The notes under the pieces were generated by a model. The model did no database searches, had not been told where the DNA came from, and saw nothing but the letters and a program-made list of their open reading frames with translations. Of a stretch of DNA of 64,000 nt, positions 46,724 to 55,628 are shown in pieces (the stretch's first letter is position 1; every line of letters begins with the position of its first letter). The position numbers were made by a program, and so were the translations under genes. Origin of the DNA: Alphaproteobacteria bacterium. GTDB lineage: Bacteria; Pseudomonadota; Alphaproteobacteria; Acetobacterales; Acetobacteraceae. Location: the NCBI GenBank assembly GCA_016869735.1, contig VGDL01000001.1:1-64000 (forward strand). The letters are read 5' to 3'.

Positions 46724-49572
46724 GGCTTTTGGCCTCCTGCATTGAAGCGCAGAATTTTGGGTGGTTCGGGCATATTGGGTGGCGGCGTCAGCGCGCTTGG
46801 ATGGGGCGCGGTGATGCCTTCCTCACCGGACGCGCATTTTTTGATGTTCACGCGCAAATCATACCAAGCAGCCTGACCGGTAATGGGATCAGCATTGGCC
46901 AAACGCGGGCCGGTTTGTGCGGGCAGCCATTCGCTGATGACGTGATTCAGCAAAAAGCCACGCTCGGCTTCCGCCGCATCGGGGCTCAACATCCAGGCGC
47001 CGGCGCGTTTGCCAATCGCGTTCCAGGTCCAAACCGTGTCCGGGTTGACACCTTCCATCAGCGTCACTTGGCCTTTCACGCGGCCATTGCGGCTTTCGAC
47101 CCAGACCCAATCATCCTGCGCAATGCCCATGGCTTCGCCCTTGGCGCGGCTCATATACAGGCGATTGGCGCCGTGGATTTGCCTGAGCCAGGCATTCATT
47201 GAACCCCAGGAATGATACATCGCCATGGGGCGCTGTGTGACGGCCGAGAAAGGAAAACCTGAGATATCATGCGCTTCCTGTCCAAGCGGCGCATACCAGA
47301 TGGGCAGCGGGTCGCAATAGCTGCGCACACGTTCGCGCAAGGCTTCCGGTGGTTGCTTGGCGCCATGGCCTTCCGCCGCCAGGCGGAATTTCTGCAAGGG
47401 CTCTGACCAGATTTGCAAGACAATCTGATCAGACTTGCCAATCAGCCCCATCGCCTTGGCATTTTCCAGATAAAGCTTGTTGGAATGCTTGAAGTAGCTT
47501 TCCTCAGCGGAAAAATTATGCCGCCAGAAGCAGCCATTTTCGATATAGCGCTGCAATTGATCCGGGTTGGGCTTGCCGACACCCTTCGCGCTGCCATCCT
47601 CACCGCGCCAACCGGCGAGCGGACCCACACCCGGCATGCGTTCGTGATTGACGATGTAATCGGCGTAATCCTTGAAGCGCGCGCTGCCATCTTCCTTGGT
47701 GAAGGCAGGCAGGCCAAGCCGCGCGCCCAATTCAATCAGCACATCCTGGAAGGGCCGCACATCACGATCCGGCTTCAGCACGGGCTGGCGAATGGCATCG
47801 CCCGGCCCATGAGACGATCCAATCGGACGATCCAGAATGGAAATGCAATCCCAGCGTTCCAGATAGGTCGTGTCCGGCAAAATCAGATCAGCATAGGGCA
47901 CGGTTTCGCTGAAAAACGCATCGGAATAGATCACGGTAGGGATGACGTATTCGCCGGACGCATCCTTGGCCGTGAGGCATTCGATGGTTTCCAGCGGATT
48001 CATGGCACTATTCCAGGCCATATTCGCCATGAACATGAACAGCACATCAATCCTGTACGGGTCACCCTTCGCGGCATTGCCGATCACGGTATGCATCATG
48101 CCATGCAGACCAAGCGGCGCCTCCCAGGAGAATGAATGGTCAATGCGAATGGGCGAGCCATCATCATTCACCAGCAAATCATCCGGCCCATGGGTGAAGG
48201 ACAGGATATTGCCGGCCAGCGGCGTATTGGGTTTGGAATTCTTGCCCGCGGGGCCCGGGCCGGGCGGAATGGGCCGCGGGAAGGGCGCCTTGTAGCGCCA
48301 GGAACCAGGCGTATCGATGGCGCCCAGCAGCATTTGCAGAATATGCAGCGCACGGCAGGTGTGAAACCCGTTGGAATGCGCGCTGATGCCGCGCATGGCA
48401 TGCAACGCCACCGGGCGGCCGACCATTTTCTCATGCCGACGGCCAAGCGTATCCGTCCAAGGTTGATCGAGCGTGATGGTCTGGTTGAAGGCAACATCGG
48501 CCATTTCAGCAGCAATGCGGCGAATGCGTTCCGCATCCAGCCCGCAACGTTCCGCGACCGCTTCCGGCGCATATTCGGCACCCAGATAGCGTTCCGCCAT
48601 CAAGTGAAATACTGGGCGCGCTATGCGGCCATCCGCCAGCGTGAAATCACCGACCAGCACGGGGGAAAGATCCGCAGCGGCGGCATCCATGGCACCCTGC
48701 GCGCGATCCCAGGCTTGCGGCTTGCCATCGGCATCACGCACGAAAAGCCCATCATCTGCGCCGCCCGGATTGCGCACCACAAGCCAATGCGCATTGGTGT
48801 GGCGCACCAGGAATTCGGAATCCACCCAATCATGGCGCAGCAATTCATGGATCAGCGCCATGACTAAAAGCCCATCCGTGCCAGGGCGGATACCCACCCA
48901 TTCATCAGCCACGGCAGAATAGCCGGTGCGCACGGGGTTGACGGACACTACCTTTGCATTGCGCTTTTTCAGCGCTGCCAGGCCGGTCTTGATCGGGTTG
49001 GAATCATGATCCTCAGCGACACCCAGGATCAGCAGATACTTCGCGCGTTCCCAATCAGGCTCGCCAAATTCCCAGAAGGAACCGCCAATAGTGTAAAGTC
49101 CGCCAGCCGCCATATTGACGGAACAAAAACCGCCATGCGCGGCAAAATTGGGCGTGCCGAATTGCGCCGCCCAAAACCCCGTGAGCGATTGGGATTGATC
49201 GCGTCCGGTGAAGAAGGCCAGACGCTTCGGGTCTGTTTCCCGCACTTTCTTCAGCGCGCTGGTGGCGATCTCCATCGCCTCATCCCAGGAAATTTCGGCA
49301 TAGTCGCCAGAACCGCGCGGCCCAATCCGCTTCAACGGGGCCTGCAAGCGCGCGGGGCTATATTGCGTCATGATGCCTGCGCTGCCCTTGCCGCAGAGCA
49401 CGCCCTTATTCACCGGATGGTCGGGATTGCCTTCAATATAGCGCACCCGCCCATCCTTCAGATGCACGCGAATGCCACAGCGACAGGCGCACATATAGCA
49501 GGTGGTGGTTTTCACCTCATCGCCGATCGGCGCCGAATAGGCGATCCGGTCCGTGGTGCTGCCATCTGGCAT
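46720..49572 (-). CDS. Molybdopterin oxidoreductase, probable sulfite:quinone dehydrogenase SoeA-type
   Basis: 950 residues. An N-terminal [4Fe-4S] motif (CYMCACRCGIRV, then LCGKG) at about residues 25-62 is followed by the molybdopterin domains (ISWDEAMEIATSAL, LGVAEDHDSNPIKTG, DLILPDTTYLERWD) and the C-terminal dinucleotide-binding domain (WVWVESRNGRVKG, HVISEWLPAQTG). There is no twin-arginine leader, so the protein should stay in the cytosol, as SoeA does and DmsA or periplasmic PsrA do not. Together with the four-cluster subunit and anchor it matches SoeABC, which oxidises sulfite to sulfate with quinone. Substrate assignment remains inference. Confidence 0.8.
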   Translation of the reverse strand: MPDGSTTDRIAYSAPIGDEVKTTTCYMCACRCGIRVHLKDGRVRYIEGNPDHPVNKGVLCGKGSAGIMTQYSPARLQAPLKRIGPRGSGDYAEISWDEAMEIATSALKKVRETDPKRLAFFTGRDQSQSLTGFWAAQFGTPNFAAHGGFCSVNMAAGGLYTIGGSFWEFGEPDWERAKYLLILGVAEDHDSNPIKTGLAALKKRNAKVVSVNPVRTGYSAVADEWVGIRPGTDGLLVMALIHELLRHDWVDSEFLVRHTNAHWLVVRNPGGADDGLFVRDADGKPQAWDRAQGAMDAAAADLSPVLVGDFTLADGRIARPVFHLMAERYLGAEYAPEAVAERCGLDAERIRRIAAEMADVAFNQTITLDQPWTDTLGRRHEKMVGRPVALHAMRGISAHSNGFHTCRALHILQMLLGAIDTPGSWRYKAPFPRPIPPGPGPAGKNSKPNTPLAGNILSFTHGPDDLLVNDDGSPIRIDHSFSWEAPLGLHGMMHTVIGNAAKGDPYRIDVLFMFMANMAWNSAMNPLETIECLTAKDASGEYVIPTVIYSDAFFSETVPYADLILPDTTYLERWDCISILDRPIGSSHGPGDAIRQPVLKPDRDVRPFQDVLIELGARLGLPAFTKEDGSARFKDYADYIVNHERMPGVGPLAGWRGEDGSAKGVGKPNPDQLQRYIENGCFWRHNFSAEESYFKHSNKLYLENAKAMGLIGKSDQIVLQIWSEPLQKFRLAAEGHGAKQPPEALRERVRSYCDPLPIWYAPLGQEAHDISGFPFSAVTQRPMAMYHSWGSMNAWLRQIHGANRLYMSRAKGEAMGIAQDDWVWVESRNGRVKGQVTLMEGVNPDTVWTWNAIGKRAGAWMLSPDAAEAERGFLLNHVISEWLPAQTGPRLANADPITGQAAWYDLRVNIKKCASGEEGITAPHPSALTPPPNMPEPPKILRFNAGGQKP

Positions 49573-49698
49573 ACGTCATTCCTCCGCTTTTCCAGGAAAG
49601 AGTAGCCCATGGCGGGGTGGCCCTGCAAAGGGGGTGGGGCGGCTTTGACGCGTGAAACCCTGGGCCTTAGCCTTCCGTCCAAGAATTGGAGAACGGCC

Positions 49699-50604
49699 AT
49701 GAAACTGCCAACGCATGGGCGCTATCAGCATAGCGCCATCCCCCATCGCCCCACCTATGAATGGCCCAATGGGGCGCGGCTGGCGGTGGTGCTGTGCAAT
49801 AATATCGAAGCCTTCGCCTTTCGTGCCGGGCTTGGCAGTGACAGTACCGGCGCCGCCGCGCCGCAATCCCAGCGCAATTACGCCTGGCGGGATTACGGCA
49901 ATCGCGTGGGGCTTTGGAACATGCTGGCGATGTTCGATGAATATGGCCTGCCTTGTGCCCATAATGTGAATGGCCTGGTGCTGGATACCTGCCCGGAAAT
50001 CGCCCCCGCGCTGATGAAGCGCGGCGATGAATTCATTGGCCATGGGCGAACCAATGCGGAACGCCAGGATATCCTGTTTGAAGATGATGAACGCCGGCTG
50101 ATTGCCGAAAGCCGCGACGCCATCCTCCGCCATACCGGCAAGGCACCAGATGGCTGGCTTGGCCCATATATCACGCAATCGGCGACAACGCTTGATCTGC
50201 TGAAGGAAGAAGGTTTCAGCTATGTCATGGATTGGCCGGCGGATGACCAACCCTTCTGGATGACAACGCGCGCCGGGCCGATGCTTTCCGTTCCTTATTC
50301 AGTGGAATTGAACGACAGCCCGATCATGGTGTTTCGCCAGCAGGCAGCGCGTGATTTCGCCGATATGGTGGTGGATCAGTTTGACGAAATGCTGGATCGG
50401 TCGCGCGATATGCCGCTTGTCTGTTCCATTGTGCTGCATCCTTTCATCATCGGTCAGCCCTTCCGTCTGCGCCCCTTCCGCCGCGCCATGCAGCATATAC
50501 TGACGCAGCGCGAAAAGATTTGGCTGGCCCGCCCCGGCGAGGTCGCGCGCCACGCGGCAAGCCTGCCCAAGGGCATTGTGCCGGGGTCGGAGCTGCTGCC
50601 ATGA
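49699..50604 (+). CDS. Polysaccharide deacetylase-family (PuuE-like) hydrolase
   Basis: The start is set at the ATG at 49699 after a GGAGA ribosome site, giving 301 residues; the longer ORF overlaps the upstream leader. The NodB-like fold is seen in WPNGARLAVVLCNNIEAF, WRDYGNRVGLWNMLAMFDEYG, and MKRGDEFIGHGRTNAER (metal-site region). The final part has IVLHPFIIGQPFR. The first motif lacks the usual DDG, reading NNIEA, as in PuuE-type allantoinase relatives, so it is probably a C-N hydrolase on a small molecule. It forms an overlapping pair with a CitE-like gene. Confidence 0.78.
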   Translation: MKLPTHGRYQHSAIPHRPTYEWPNGARLAVVLCNNIEAFAFRAGLGSDSTGAAAPQSQRNYAWRDYGNRVGLWNMLAMFDEYGLPCAHNVNGLVLDTCPEIAPALMKRGDEFIGHGRTNAERQDILFEDDERRLIAESRDAILRHTGKAPDGWLGPYITQSATTLDLLKEEGFSYVMDWPADDQPFWMTTRAGPMLSVPYSVELNDSPIMVFRQQAARDFADMVVDQFDEMLDRSRDMPLVCSIVLHPFIIGQPFRLRPFRRAMQHILTQREKIWLARPGEVARHAASLPKGIVPGSELLP

Positions 50605-51470
50605 ACCGCAATCTGCCCGAGTGGCGTTCCCTGCTTTATGTGCCCGCCAGCGAAGAACGCTTTGTTGCCAAGGCGCATGAACGCGGCGCGGATGCGATTA
50701 TTCTTGATTTGGAAGATGGCGTGGCGCCGGATGCCAAGGTGCCCGCGCGGGCAGGTTTGGCGGCTTCAGCGGCCAGCGCGCGACGCAATGGTGCGGATAT
50801 TGTGGTGCGCATCAACCGCCCGCTGCGGATGGCGGCGGAGGATATAGCGGCGGCGGCAGCGGCCGGCGCGGATGGGCTGATTTGCACCAAGATGATGGGG
50901 GCGGATCATGTGCGCTTGCTCTCAGAACTCGCGGCCGAATCGGAAATGGCGGCGGGGCGTGCGGTGGGCTCGCTGCGCTTCATTGTGCTGATCGAAGATG
51001 CCGCGGCCTTGCGTCATGCGGATGCGATTGCCGCGGCTGATCCGCGCATTGTGGCGCTGGGTGTTGGTGGTGAGGATTTGGCGACCGATCTGGGTGCTGA
51101 ACCCACGCCGGATGCGCTGGATTTGCCGAAGCGCCTTGGGCTGATTGCCGCGCGTGGCGCGGGGATTTTGCCGCTCGGCTTCATCGGCACTGTAGCAGGC
51201 TTGAAGGATCTGGATGGCTATCGGGCCATGCTGCGCCGGTCGCGTGCGATTGGCTTTGCCTGCGCGTCCTGCGTGCATCCGTCTCAGGTCGCCATCATCA
51301 ATGAAGAATATGGCGCGCGGCCTGAGGAGGTTGCGCGCGCCAAGAGGCTTGTTGCGGCTTTTGATGCCGCGCTGGCGGAAGGCAAGGGCGCGGTCGCCTT
51401 TGAAGGCGATATGATTGACAAGCCGATTGTGGAGCGCGCGAAGAAACTGATCGCGCGCGCCAAAGCGTGA
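50601..51470 (+). CDS. HpcH/HpaI aldolase family, citrate lyase beta-like (CitE) protein
   Basis: The start is set at the ATG at 50601, overlapping the deacetylase stop (ATGA), giving 289 residues. The TIM-barrel CitE-like features are RSLLYVPASEERFVAKAHERGADAIILDLEDGVAP, VVRINRP, LIEDAAAL, ALGVGGEDLATDLGAE (metal ligand region) and CVHPSQVAIINEEY. Members cleave or form C-C bonds of acyl-CoA substrates such as malyl-CoA or citramalyl-CoA. No CitD or CitF is present, so it is not citrate lyase. A hairpin follows immediately. Confidence 0.85.
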   Translation: MNRNLPEWRSLLYVPASEERFVAKAHERGADAIILDLEDGVAPDAKVPARAGLAASAASARRNGADIVVRINRPLRMAAEDIAAAAAAGADGLICTKMMGADHVRLLSELAAESEMAAGRAVGSLRFIVLIEDAAALRHADAIAAADPRIVALGVGGEDLATDLGAEPTPDALDLPKRLGLIAARGAGILPLGFIGTVAGLKDLDGYRAMLRRSRAIGFACASCVHPSQVAIINEEYGARPEEVARAKRLVAAFDAALAEGKGAVAFEGDMIDKPIVERAKKLIARAKA

Positions 51471-51502
51471 TCCATGTTGATGGATCACACTTTGGTTTTT
51501 TT
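51467..51502 (+). terminator. Hairpin and T-tract after the CitE-like gene
   Basis: GTGATCCAT-gttg-ATGGATCAC forms a perfect 9-base-pair stem that includes the TGA stop; a run of seven T residues follows 7 bases later. It looks like a rho-independent terminator with an offset T-tract. A second small palindrome (GAGCGG/CCGCTC) lies just after it. Confidence 0.6.
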
Positions 51503-51549
51503 GAGCGGCTGATTCACCGCTCCGGCCTTCAGCCTCCGCGGATCAGGCG

Positions 51550-52314
51550 CTAGACCACCGCTGTCATCCCGCCATCCACGTAAAGCAAATGGCCATGCAC
51601 AAAGTCTGACGCGGGGGCGGCGAGGAAGACAGTGGCGCCCACCAGTTCTTCCACCTTGCCCCAGCGTCCGGCGGGGACGCGCTGGCAGAGCCAATCGCTG
51701 AAGTCGGCGTTTTGTACCAGCGCGCTAGTGAGTTCTGTGCCGTAATAGCCGGGGGCGACGCCATTCACATTGACGCCGTGTTTGGCCCATTCGGCGCAAA
51801 GCGTGCGGGTCAGCATCCGCAGCGCGCCTTTGCTCGCGGCGTAGGGTGCGATGGTGGGTCGGCCCAATTCGCTTTGTACGGAACAAATGGTGATGATTTT
51901 GCCTGCGCCGCGGGAGACCATGCGTTTGCCGGCGGCCTGGCAGCAATACCAGACGCCGTCGAGGTTGGTGCCCAGCACTTCGCGCCAGGTTTCGGGGGGC
52001 ATTTCGGTGGCAGGCGCGCGGCGCATGATGCCGGCATTGGCGACGAGGATATGGATTGGCCCAATGCTGCTTTCCATTTCAGCGAAGGCGTCCTCCACGC
52101 TTTGGGGATCGGTCACGTCGAAGGCGCGGGTGATGGTTTCGATGCCCGCGTCTTGGAGTTTTTTGTGGGCGTTCTGCAGCCTTTCCGGATCGCGCCCATT
52201 GATGATGACGCGTGCGCCCGCCTCTGCGAGCCCCTTTGCAAGTGCAAAGCCAATCCCCTGACTGGACCCTGTCACGAGCGCTGTTTTTCCCTTTAGGTCG
52301 AATAGCTTGTTCAT
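51550..52314 (-). CDS. Short-chain dehydrogenase/reductase (gluconate 5-dehydrogenase-like)
   Basis: 254 residues. The SDR set is complete: cofactor motif TGSSQGIGFALAKG near residues 15-28, NAG at about 89, catalytic Ser in ICSVQSELG, and Y-x3-K (YAASKGALRML). The C-terminal VHGHLLYVDGGM is standard. The N-terminal MNKLFDLKGKTALVTG and overall pattern resemble gluconate 5-dehydrogenase and related sugar-acid dehydrogenases. It overlaps the CoA-transferase gene by 4 bases, in an operon led by a solute-binding protein, so a transported acid could be its substrate (inference). Confidence 0.85.
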   Translation of the reverse strand: MNKLFDLKGKTALVTGSSQGIGFALAKGLAEAGARVIINGRDPERLQNAHKKLQDAGIETITRAFDVTDPQSVEDAFAEMESSIGPIHILVANAGIMRRAPATEMPPETWREVLGTNLDGVWYCCQAAGKRMVSRGAGKIITICSVQSELGRPTIAPYAASKGALRMLTRTLCAEWAKHGVNVNGVAPGYYGTELTSALVQNADFSDWLCQRVPAGRWGKVEELVGATVFLAAPASDFVHGHLLYVDGGMTAVV

Positions 52315-53534
52315 CCGCGTATCACCCCGCCATCACGTAATTTCTGAAAATGCGCCGCGCCCAAAGCCGGTTCCAGAATTTCGGCATTATGTTCCCCAAG
52401 TTTTGGCGCAGGCCGTGCCAAAATCCCCGGTGTTGCGGAAAGCCGCGGCACCATCCCATGCATGGGCAGCCAGCCGCCGGGCATATCCGCGTCAGGCACT
52501 TCGATCAGCGCCTCGCGTTCAATCGCGTAGGGGTCCTTATCCAGCATTTCGGTATCCATGATCGGCCCGATGGTCACACCGGCCTTGTCGAAATGCGCGA
52601 GGTTTTCGGCCATGTCGAGTGCGCCGATGAAGCCGCCGATGATGGCATCAAGCTCCTGCCAGTTTTTCACGCGGGCTGGGTTATTGGCGAAGCGAGGGTC
52701 GGTGATCAGCGCTTCCTGCCCGATGGAGCGCAGCAGTTTTTCCGTCATGCCTTGCGTCGAAGCCGAAAGGCAGACCCAGCCGCCATCCTTGGTGCGATAG
52801 GCGTTGCGCGGCGATGTATTGGTGCTGCGGCTACCGGTGCGGGGTTTGCGTTTGCGTGTCAGGCGCCAATTCGCCACTTGCGGTTCCAACACGCTGAACA
52901 GTGGCTCAAAGAGCGAGATATCAATCACCTGCCCTTGGCCGGTGGCTTCGGCGTGGCGCAGCGCGATCATGGCGGCGGCGGAACCATAAAGCCCGGCATA
53001 GGCATCGCCCATGAACATCGGCGGCAGCACCGGTTCACGGTCTTCAAACCCATTGATGGCGGCGAAGCCCGAATAGCCTTCGACCAAGGTGCCAAAGCCT
53101 GGCTTGTGGCGATATGGCCCATCTTGGCCCCAGCCAGAAACCCGCGCGATCACAAGCCGCGGATTGGCGGCAAGCAGGCTTGCGGGATCAAGGCCCATGG
53201 CTTCCAGCACGCCGGGGCGGAAGCTTTCCACAAGTATCGCGGCATCGCGGGCCAGGGCGCGCACGGCGGCGATCCCTTCTTCGCTTTTCAGGTTCAGGCA
53301 GACGCTTTTCTTGTTGCGGCAGATGGTCTTCCAACTGGTCTCCACACCGCCGACGCGCCAGGCGCGCAAGGTATCGCCTTCGGGCGGTTCCACCTTGATC
53401 ACTTCCGCGCCGTGATCAGCGAAAACCTTGGTCAGGATATTGCCGGCGACTAGGCGCGAAAGGTCAATGACGCGCACGCCATCCATCGCACCTTTCGCGT
53501 TGGGGTCGAAATTCTTGCGATGCATGTCGGCCAT
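52311..53534 (-). CDS. Family III CoA-transferase (CaiB/BaiF)
   Basis: 407 residues. Family marks: GVRVIDLSRLVAGNILTKVFADHGAEVIKVEPPEGDTLR at the N-terminus, NKKSVCLNLKSEEG, FGTLVEGYSGFAAINGFEDREP, and the catalytic Asp region MFMGDAYAGLYGSAAAMIAL near residue 175. TGQGQVIDISLFEPLF follows. These enzymes move CoA between carboxylic acids. It lies between the SDR gene and a Bug receptor gene, so uptake and activation of one organic acid is a reasonable guess. Confidence 0.92.
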   Translation of the reverse strand: MADMHRKNFDPNAKGAMDGVRVIDLSRLVAGNILTKVFADHGAEVIKVEPPEGDTLRAWRVGGVETSWKTICRNKKSVCLNLKSEEGIAAVRALARDAAILVESFRPGVLEAMGLDPASLLAANPRLVIARVSGWGQDGPYRHKPGFGTLVEGYSGFAAINGFEDREPVLPPMFMGDAYAGLYGSAAAMIALRHAEATGQGQVIDISLFEPLFSVLEPQVANWRLTRKRKPRTGSRSTNTSPRNAYRTKDGGWVCLSASTQGMTEKLLRSIGQEALITDPRFANNPARVKNWQELDAIIGGFIGALDMAENLAHFDKAGVTIGPIMDTEMLDKDPYAIEREALIEVPDADMPGGWLPMHGMVPRLSATPGILARPAPKLGEHNAEILEPALGAAHFQKLRDGGVIRG

Positions 53535-53538
53535 GAAA

Positions 53539-54507
53539 TCAATCCAGCTTGATATTCGCCGCCGCCGCCACTTCGCGCCAGCGCGCGAGTTCTACGCGCA
53601 GGATTTCGCTGAAGGCTTGCGGCGTGGTGGGTGATGGGCGGGCACCTTCGGTTTGCAGCAGCTTCGCCATTTCCGGATCGCCCAAGGCAGCATTGGCTTC
53701 CGTATTCAGGCGCGCAAGGATTTCGGGCGGCAGGCCGCGCGGCGCAAAAAGCCCCCACCAGATATCGCTTTCATAATCAACGCCGGCTTCCTTGACGGTG
53801 AGGCCGGGGGGCGCGCCATCCGGCGCACCTGGCGCGGTATAGGCCAAAAGCCTAACGCGACCTTCGCGCACCACGCCGGCGGCGCTTGGCATGGTGGTGA
53901 TCAGCACGGGGATATGGCCGGCCACCAAATCCGTCACGGCGGGCGGCATGCCGCGATAGGGCACATGGGTCATCTTGATGCCCGCGCGCAGGCAAAAATA
54001 TTCCGTGACGAAATGATTGATGCCGCCAGGGCCGGAAGAACCATAGTCAATCGCGCCCGGCCTTTCGCGCGCCATACGCACCAGATCAGCCAAGCTTCGC
54101 GCCGGGAAATCCGGATGCACCAGCACAATGAAGGGCGATCGCGCAAGCAAGGCGACGGGCGTGAAATTCTCCAAAACGCCCCAAGGCACGCGCTGCGTGA
54201 TGGAAGTTGTCGCAAAGGATGAGGAGGATACCATGAGCGTATAGCCGTCGGCGGGCGATTGCGCGACAGCGGTGGCGCCAATGGCTCCACCTGCGCCGGC
54301 GCGATTGTCAATCACCACGGGCTGGCCAAGGCGGGCTTGCAGGCGCTCCGCCAGGGGGCGCGCGACCACGTCATTGGAACCTCCGGGCGGGAAGGGCACC
54401 ACGATTCGAACAGGCCGGTTGGGCCAGGGCGCCTGGGCGAGCGCTGGCGCGGCAGGCGGCGCAGCGGCTGCCAGCAAAAGGGTGCGGCGGGGCAGGGAAG
54501 GGGTCAT
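53539..54507 (-). CDS. TctC/Bug family solute-binding protein (orphan receptor)
   Basis: 322 residues with a twin-arginine-like leader (LPRRTLLLAAAAPPAAPALAQ). Canonical Bug segments: WPNRPVRIVVPFPPGGSNDVVARPLAERL, PVVIDNRAGAGGAIGATAVAQSPADGYTL, PGGINHFVTEYF and HVPYRGMPPAVTDLVAGHIPVL. Periplasmic receptor for a carboxylate. No tctA or tctB accompanies it, so it must use permease subunits made elsewhere, perhaps those at 43086-45041. It leads an operon with a CoA-transferase and an SDR gene. Confidence 0.92.
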   Translation of the reverse strand: MTPSLPRRTLLLAAAAPPAAPALAQAPWPNRPVRIVVPFPPGGSNDVVARPLAERLQARLGQPVVIDNRAGAGGAIGATAVAQSPADGYTLMVSSSSFATTSITQRVPWGVLENFTPVALLARSPFIVLVHPDFPARSLADLVRMARERPGAIDYGSSGPGGINHFVTEYFCLRAGIKMTHVPYRGMPPAVTDLVAGHIPVLITTMPSAAGVVREGRVRLLAYTAPGAPDGAPPGLTVKEAGVDYESDIWWGLFAPRGLPPEILARLNTEANAALGDPEMAKLLQTEGARPSPTTPQAFSEILRVELARWREVAAAANIKLD

Positions 54508-54637
54508 CAGGTGCTCTCCTGGAAGGCAAGGGCTAGCAGCTTCGCCTATTGTAGCGCTTCTGCGAAGCGGGCTTGCCCCTGTTCAGTATTGGCGGCATTG
54601 GCCATCATGCGGTTTCCAGGAGGGAATCAGGATAGCA

Positions 54638-55147
54638 ATGGCCGATGACAGGCCTTTCAGGGAATGGCCCTTGGAACAGCTCGCCGAACATGCGGCGCAG
54701 CACAAGGATGATCGCGTCCTGCTTTCCCAATTGCTGATTGAAACAGAACGCCGCCCAGGCGCGCGCGCCAAGCTGATTGCACGGCGGATTGAAAATTCCC
54801 TGACGAATATTCTGACAAAGCTGCCAGGCCGTGGCGCGCCGCCTGAGGAAATGCGCCGCTACCTTGCCATTGCTGCGGAAGAAATCGCCGTACTGCGCAA
54901 ACGCTTGCAGGATGCGGAGCATGATCTGAAGAAGCTGAAGGAAACCCCGGCCGATGGCAGCCCCCATGCGCGGGTCTACCTGACACCCAATGCGCCGCTT
55001 TGGCTGATTGTGGAGGTACGCCGCGCCTTTCGCCGCCGCTACCACCCGGATAAGCAGACCGATCCGGTGAAGCGCCAGAATGCCGAAGAAATCTTCAAGC
55101 GCGCGGAGGAGGTTTTTGAAAACCTCCAGGGCCGCGAAGAAAACTGA
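54638..55147 (+). CDS. Small J-domain protein (C-terminal DnaJ-like)
   Basis: The start is set at the ATG at 54638 (MADDRPFREW) with AGGAGGGAAT upstream; 169 residues. The first half is helical and charged (residues 1-90, coiled-coil-like: AAEEIAVLRKRLQDAEHDLKKLKE). The C-terminal half has LWLIVEVRRAFRRRYHPDKQTDPVKRQNAEEIFKRAEEVFENL, a J-domain whose HPD motif is intact. It may act as a specialised DnaK co-chaperone. Partner and client unknown. It converges on bcp with a 10-base gap. Confidence 0.8.
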   Translation: MADDRPFREWPLEQLAEHAAQHKDDRVLLSQLLIETERRPGARAKLIARRIENSLTNILTKLPGRGAPPEEMRRYLAIAAEEIAVLRKRLQDAEHDLKKLKETPADGSPHARVYLTPNAPLWLIVEVRRAFRRRYHPDKQTDPVKRQNAEEIFKRAEEVFENLQGREEN

Positions 55148-55157
55148 ATGAGCCCTG

Positions 55158-55628
55158 TCAGCCGAGCGTCTTCGCGGCGGCCAGCACTTCCGCCGCATGG
55201 GCTTCGGGCTTCACCTTGCGCCAGATTTTAACGATCTTGCCATCGGCACCCACCAGAAAGCTCGATCGCTCCATGCCCATGTATTTCTTGCCATACATGG
55301 ATTTCTCCACCCAAACGCCATAGGCCTCGGCCGTCTTGTGTTCGGGGTCTGACGCCAAGGGGAATTCCAGCCCGTATTTCTTGGCGAATTTTTCAATCGG
55401 CGGCATGGCATCGGGGGAAACACCAATGACCGTCAGGCCAAGCTTGCCAAGCTGGGGCAGAGCTTCCTGCACGCCGCAAGCCTGCTTGGTGCAGCCCGGC
55501 GTATCGGCCTTCGGATAGAAATAAAGCAGAAAGGGCTTGCCCTTCAGGGCGGCTGAGGAAACCTCCTGCCCGCCGCTGGCCGCCATTTTGAAGGCGGGAG
55601 CCTTTTTGCCTTCGGCCAATTCGCTCAT
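55158..55628 (-). CDS. bcp: Thioredoxin-dependent thiol peroxidase (Bcp/PrxQ)
   Basis: 156 residues. The peroxidatic site TPGCTKQAC has Cys46 and the resolving Cys51, the PrxQ arrangement. FLLYFYPKADTPGC, VIGVSPD and RSSFLVGADGKIVKIWRKVKPEAHAAEVL complete the fold. It reduces hydrogen peroxide and organic hydroperoxides with thioredoxin. It overlaps the glnE stop by 4 bases (ATGA), so the two genes are co-transcribed from upstream glnE. Confidence 0.94.
   Translation of the reverse strand: MSELAEGKKAPAFKMAASGGQEVSSAALKGKPFLLYFYPKADTPGCTKQACGVQEALPQLGKLGLTVIGVSPDAMPPIEKFAKKYGLEFPLASDPEHKTAEAYGVWVEKSMYGKKYMGMERSSFLVGADGKIVKIWRKVKPEAHAAEVLAAAKTLG

Noticed and set aside
51503-51522. GAGCGG/CCGCTC palindrome as a terminator for the SDR operon
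   Set aside because: On the minus strand it is followed by an A-tract, not T residues, so it does not fit a rho-independent terminator in that direction.
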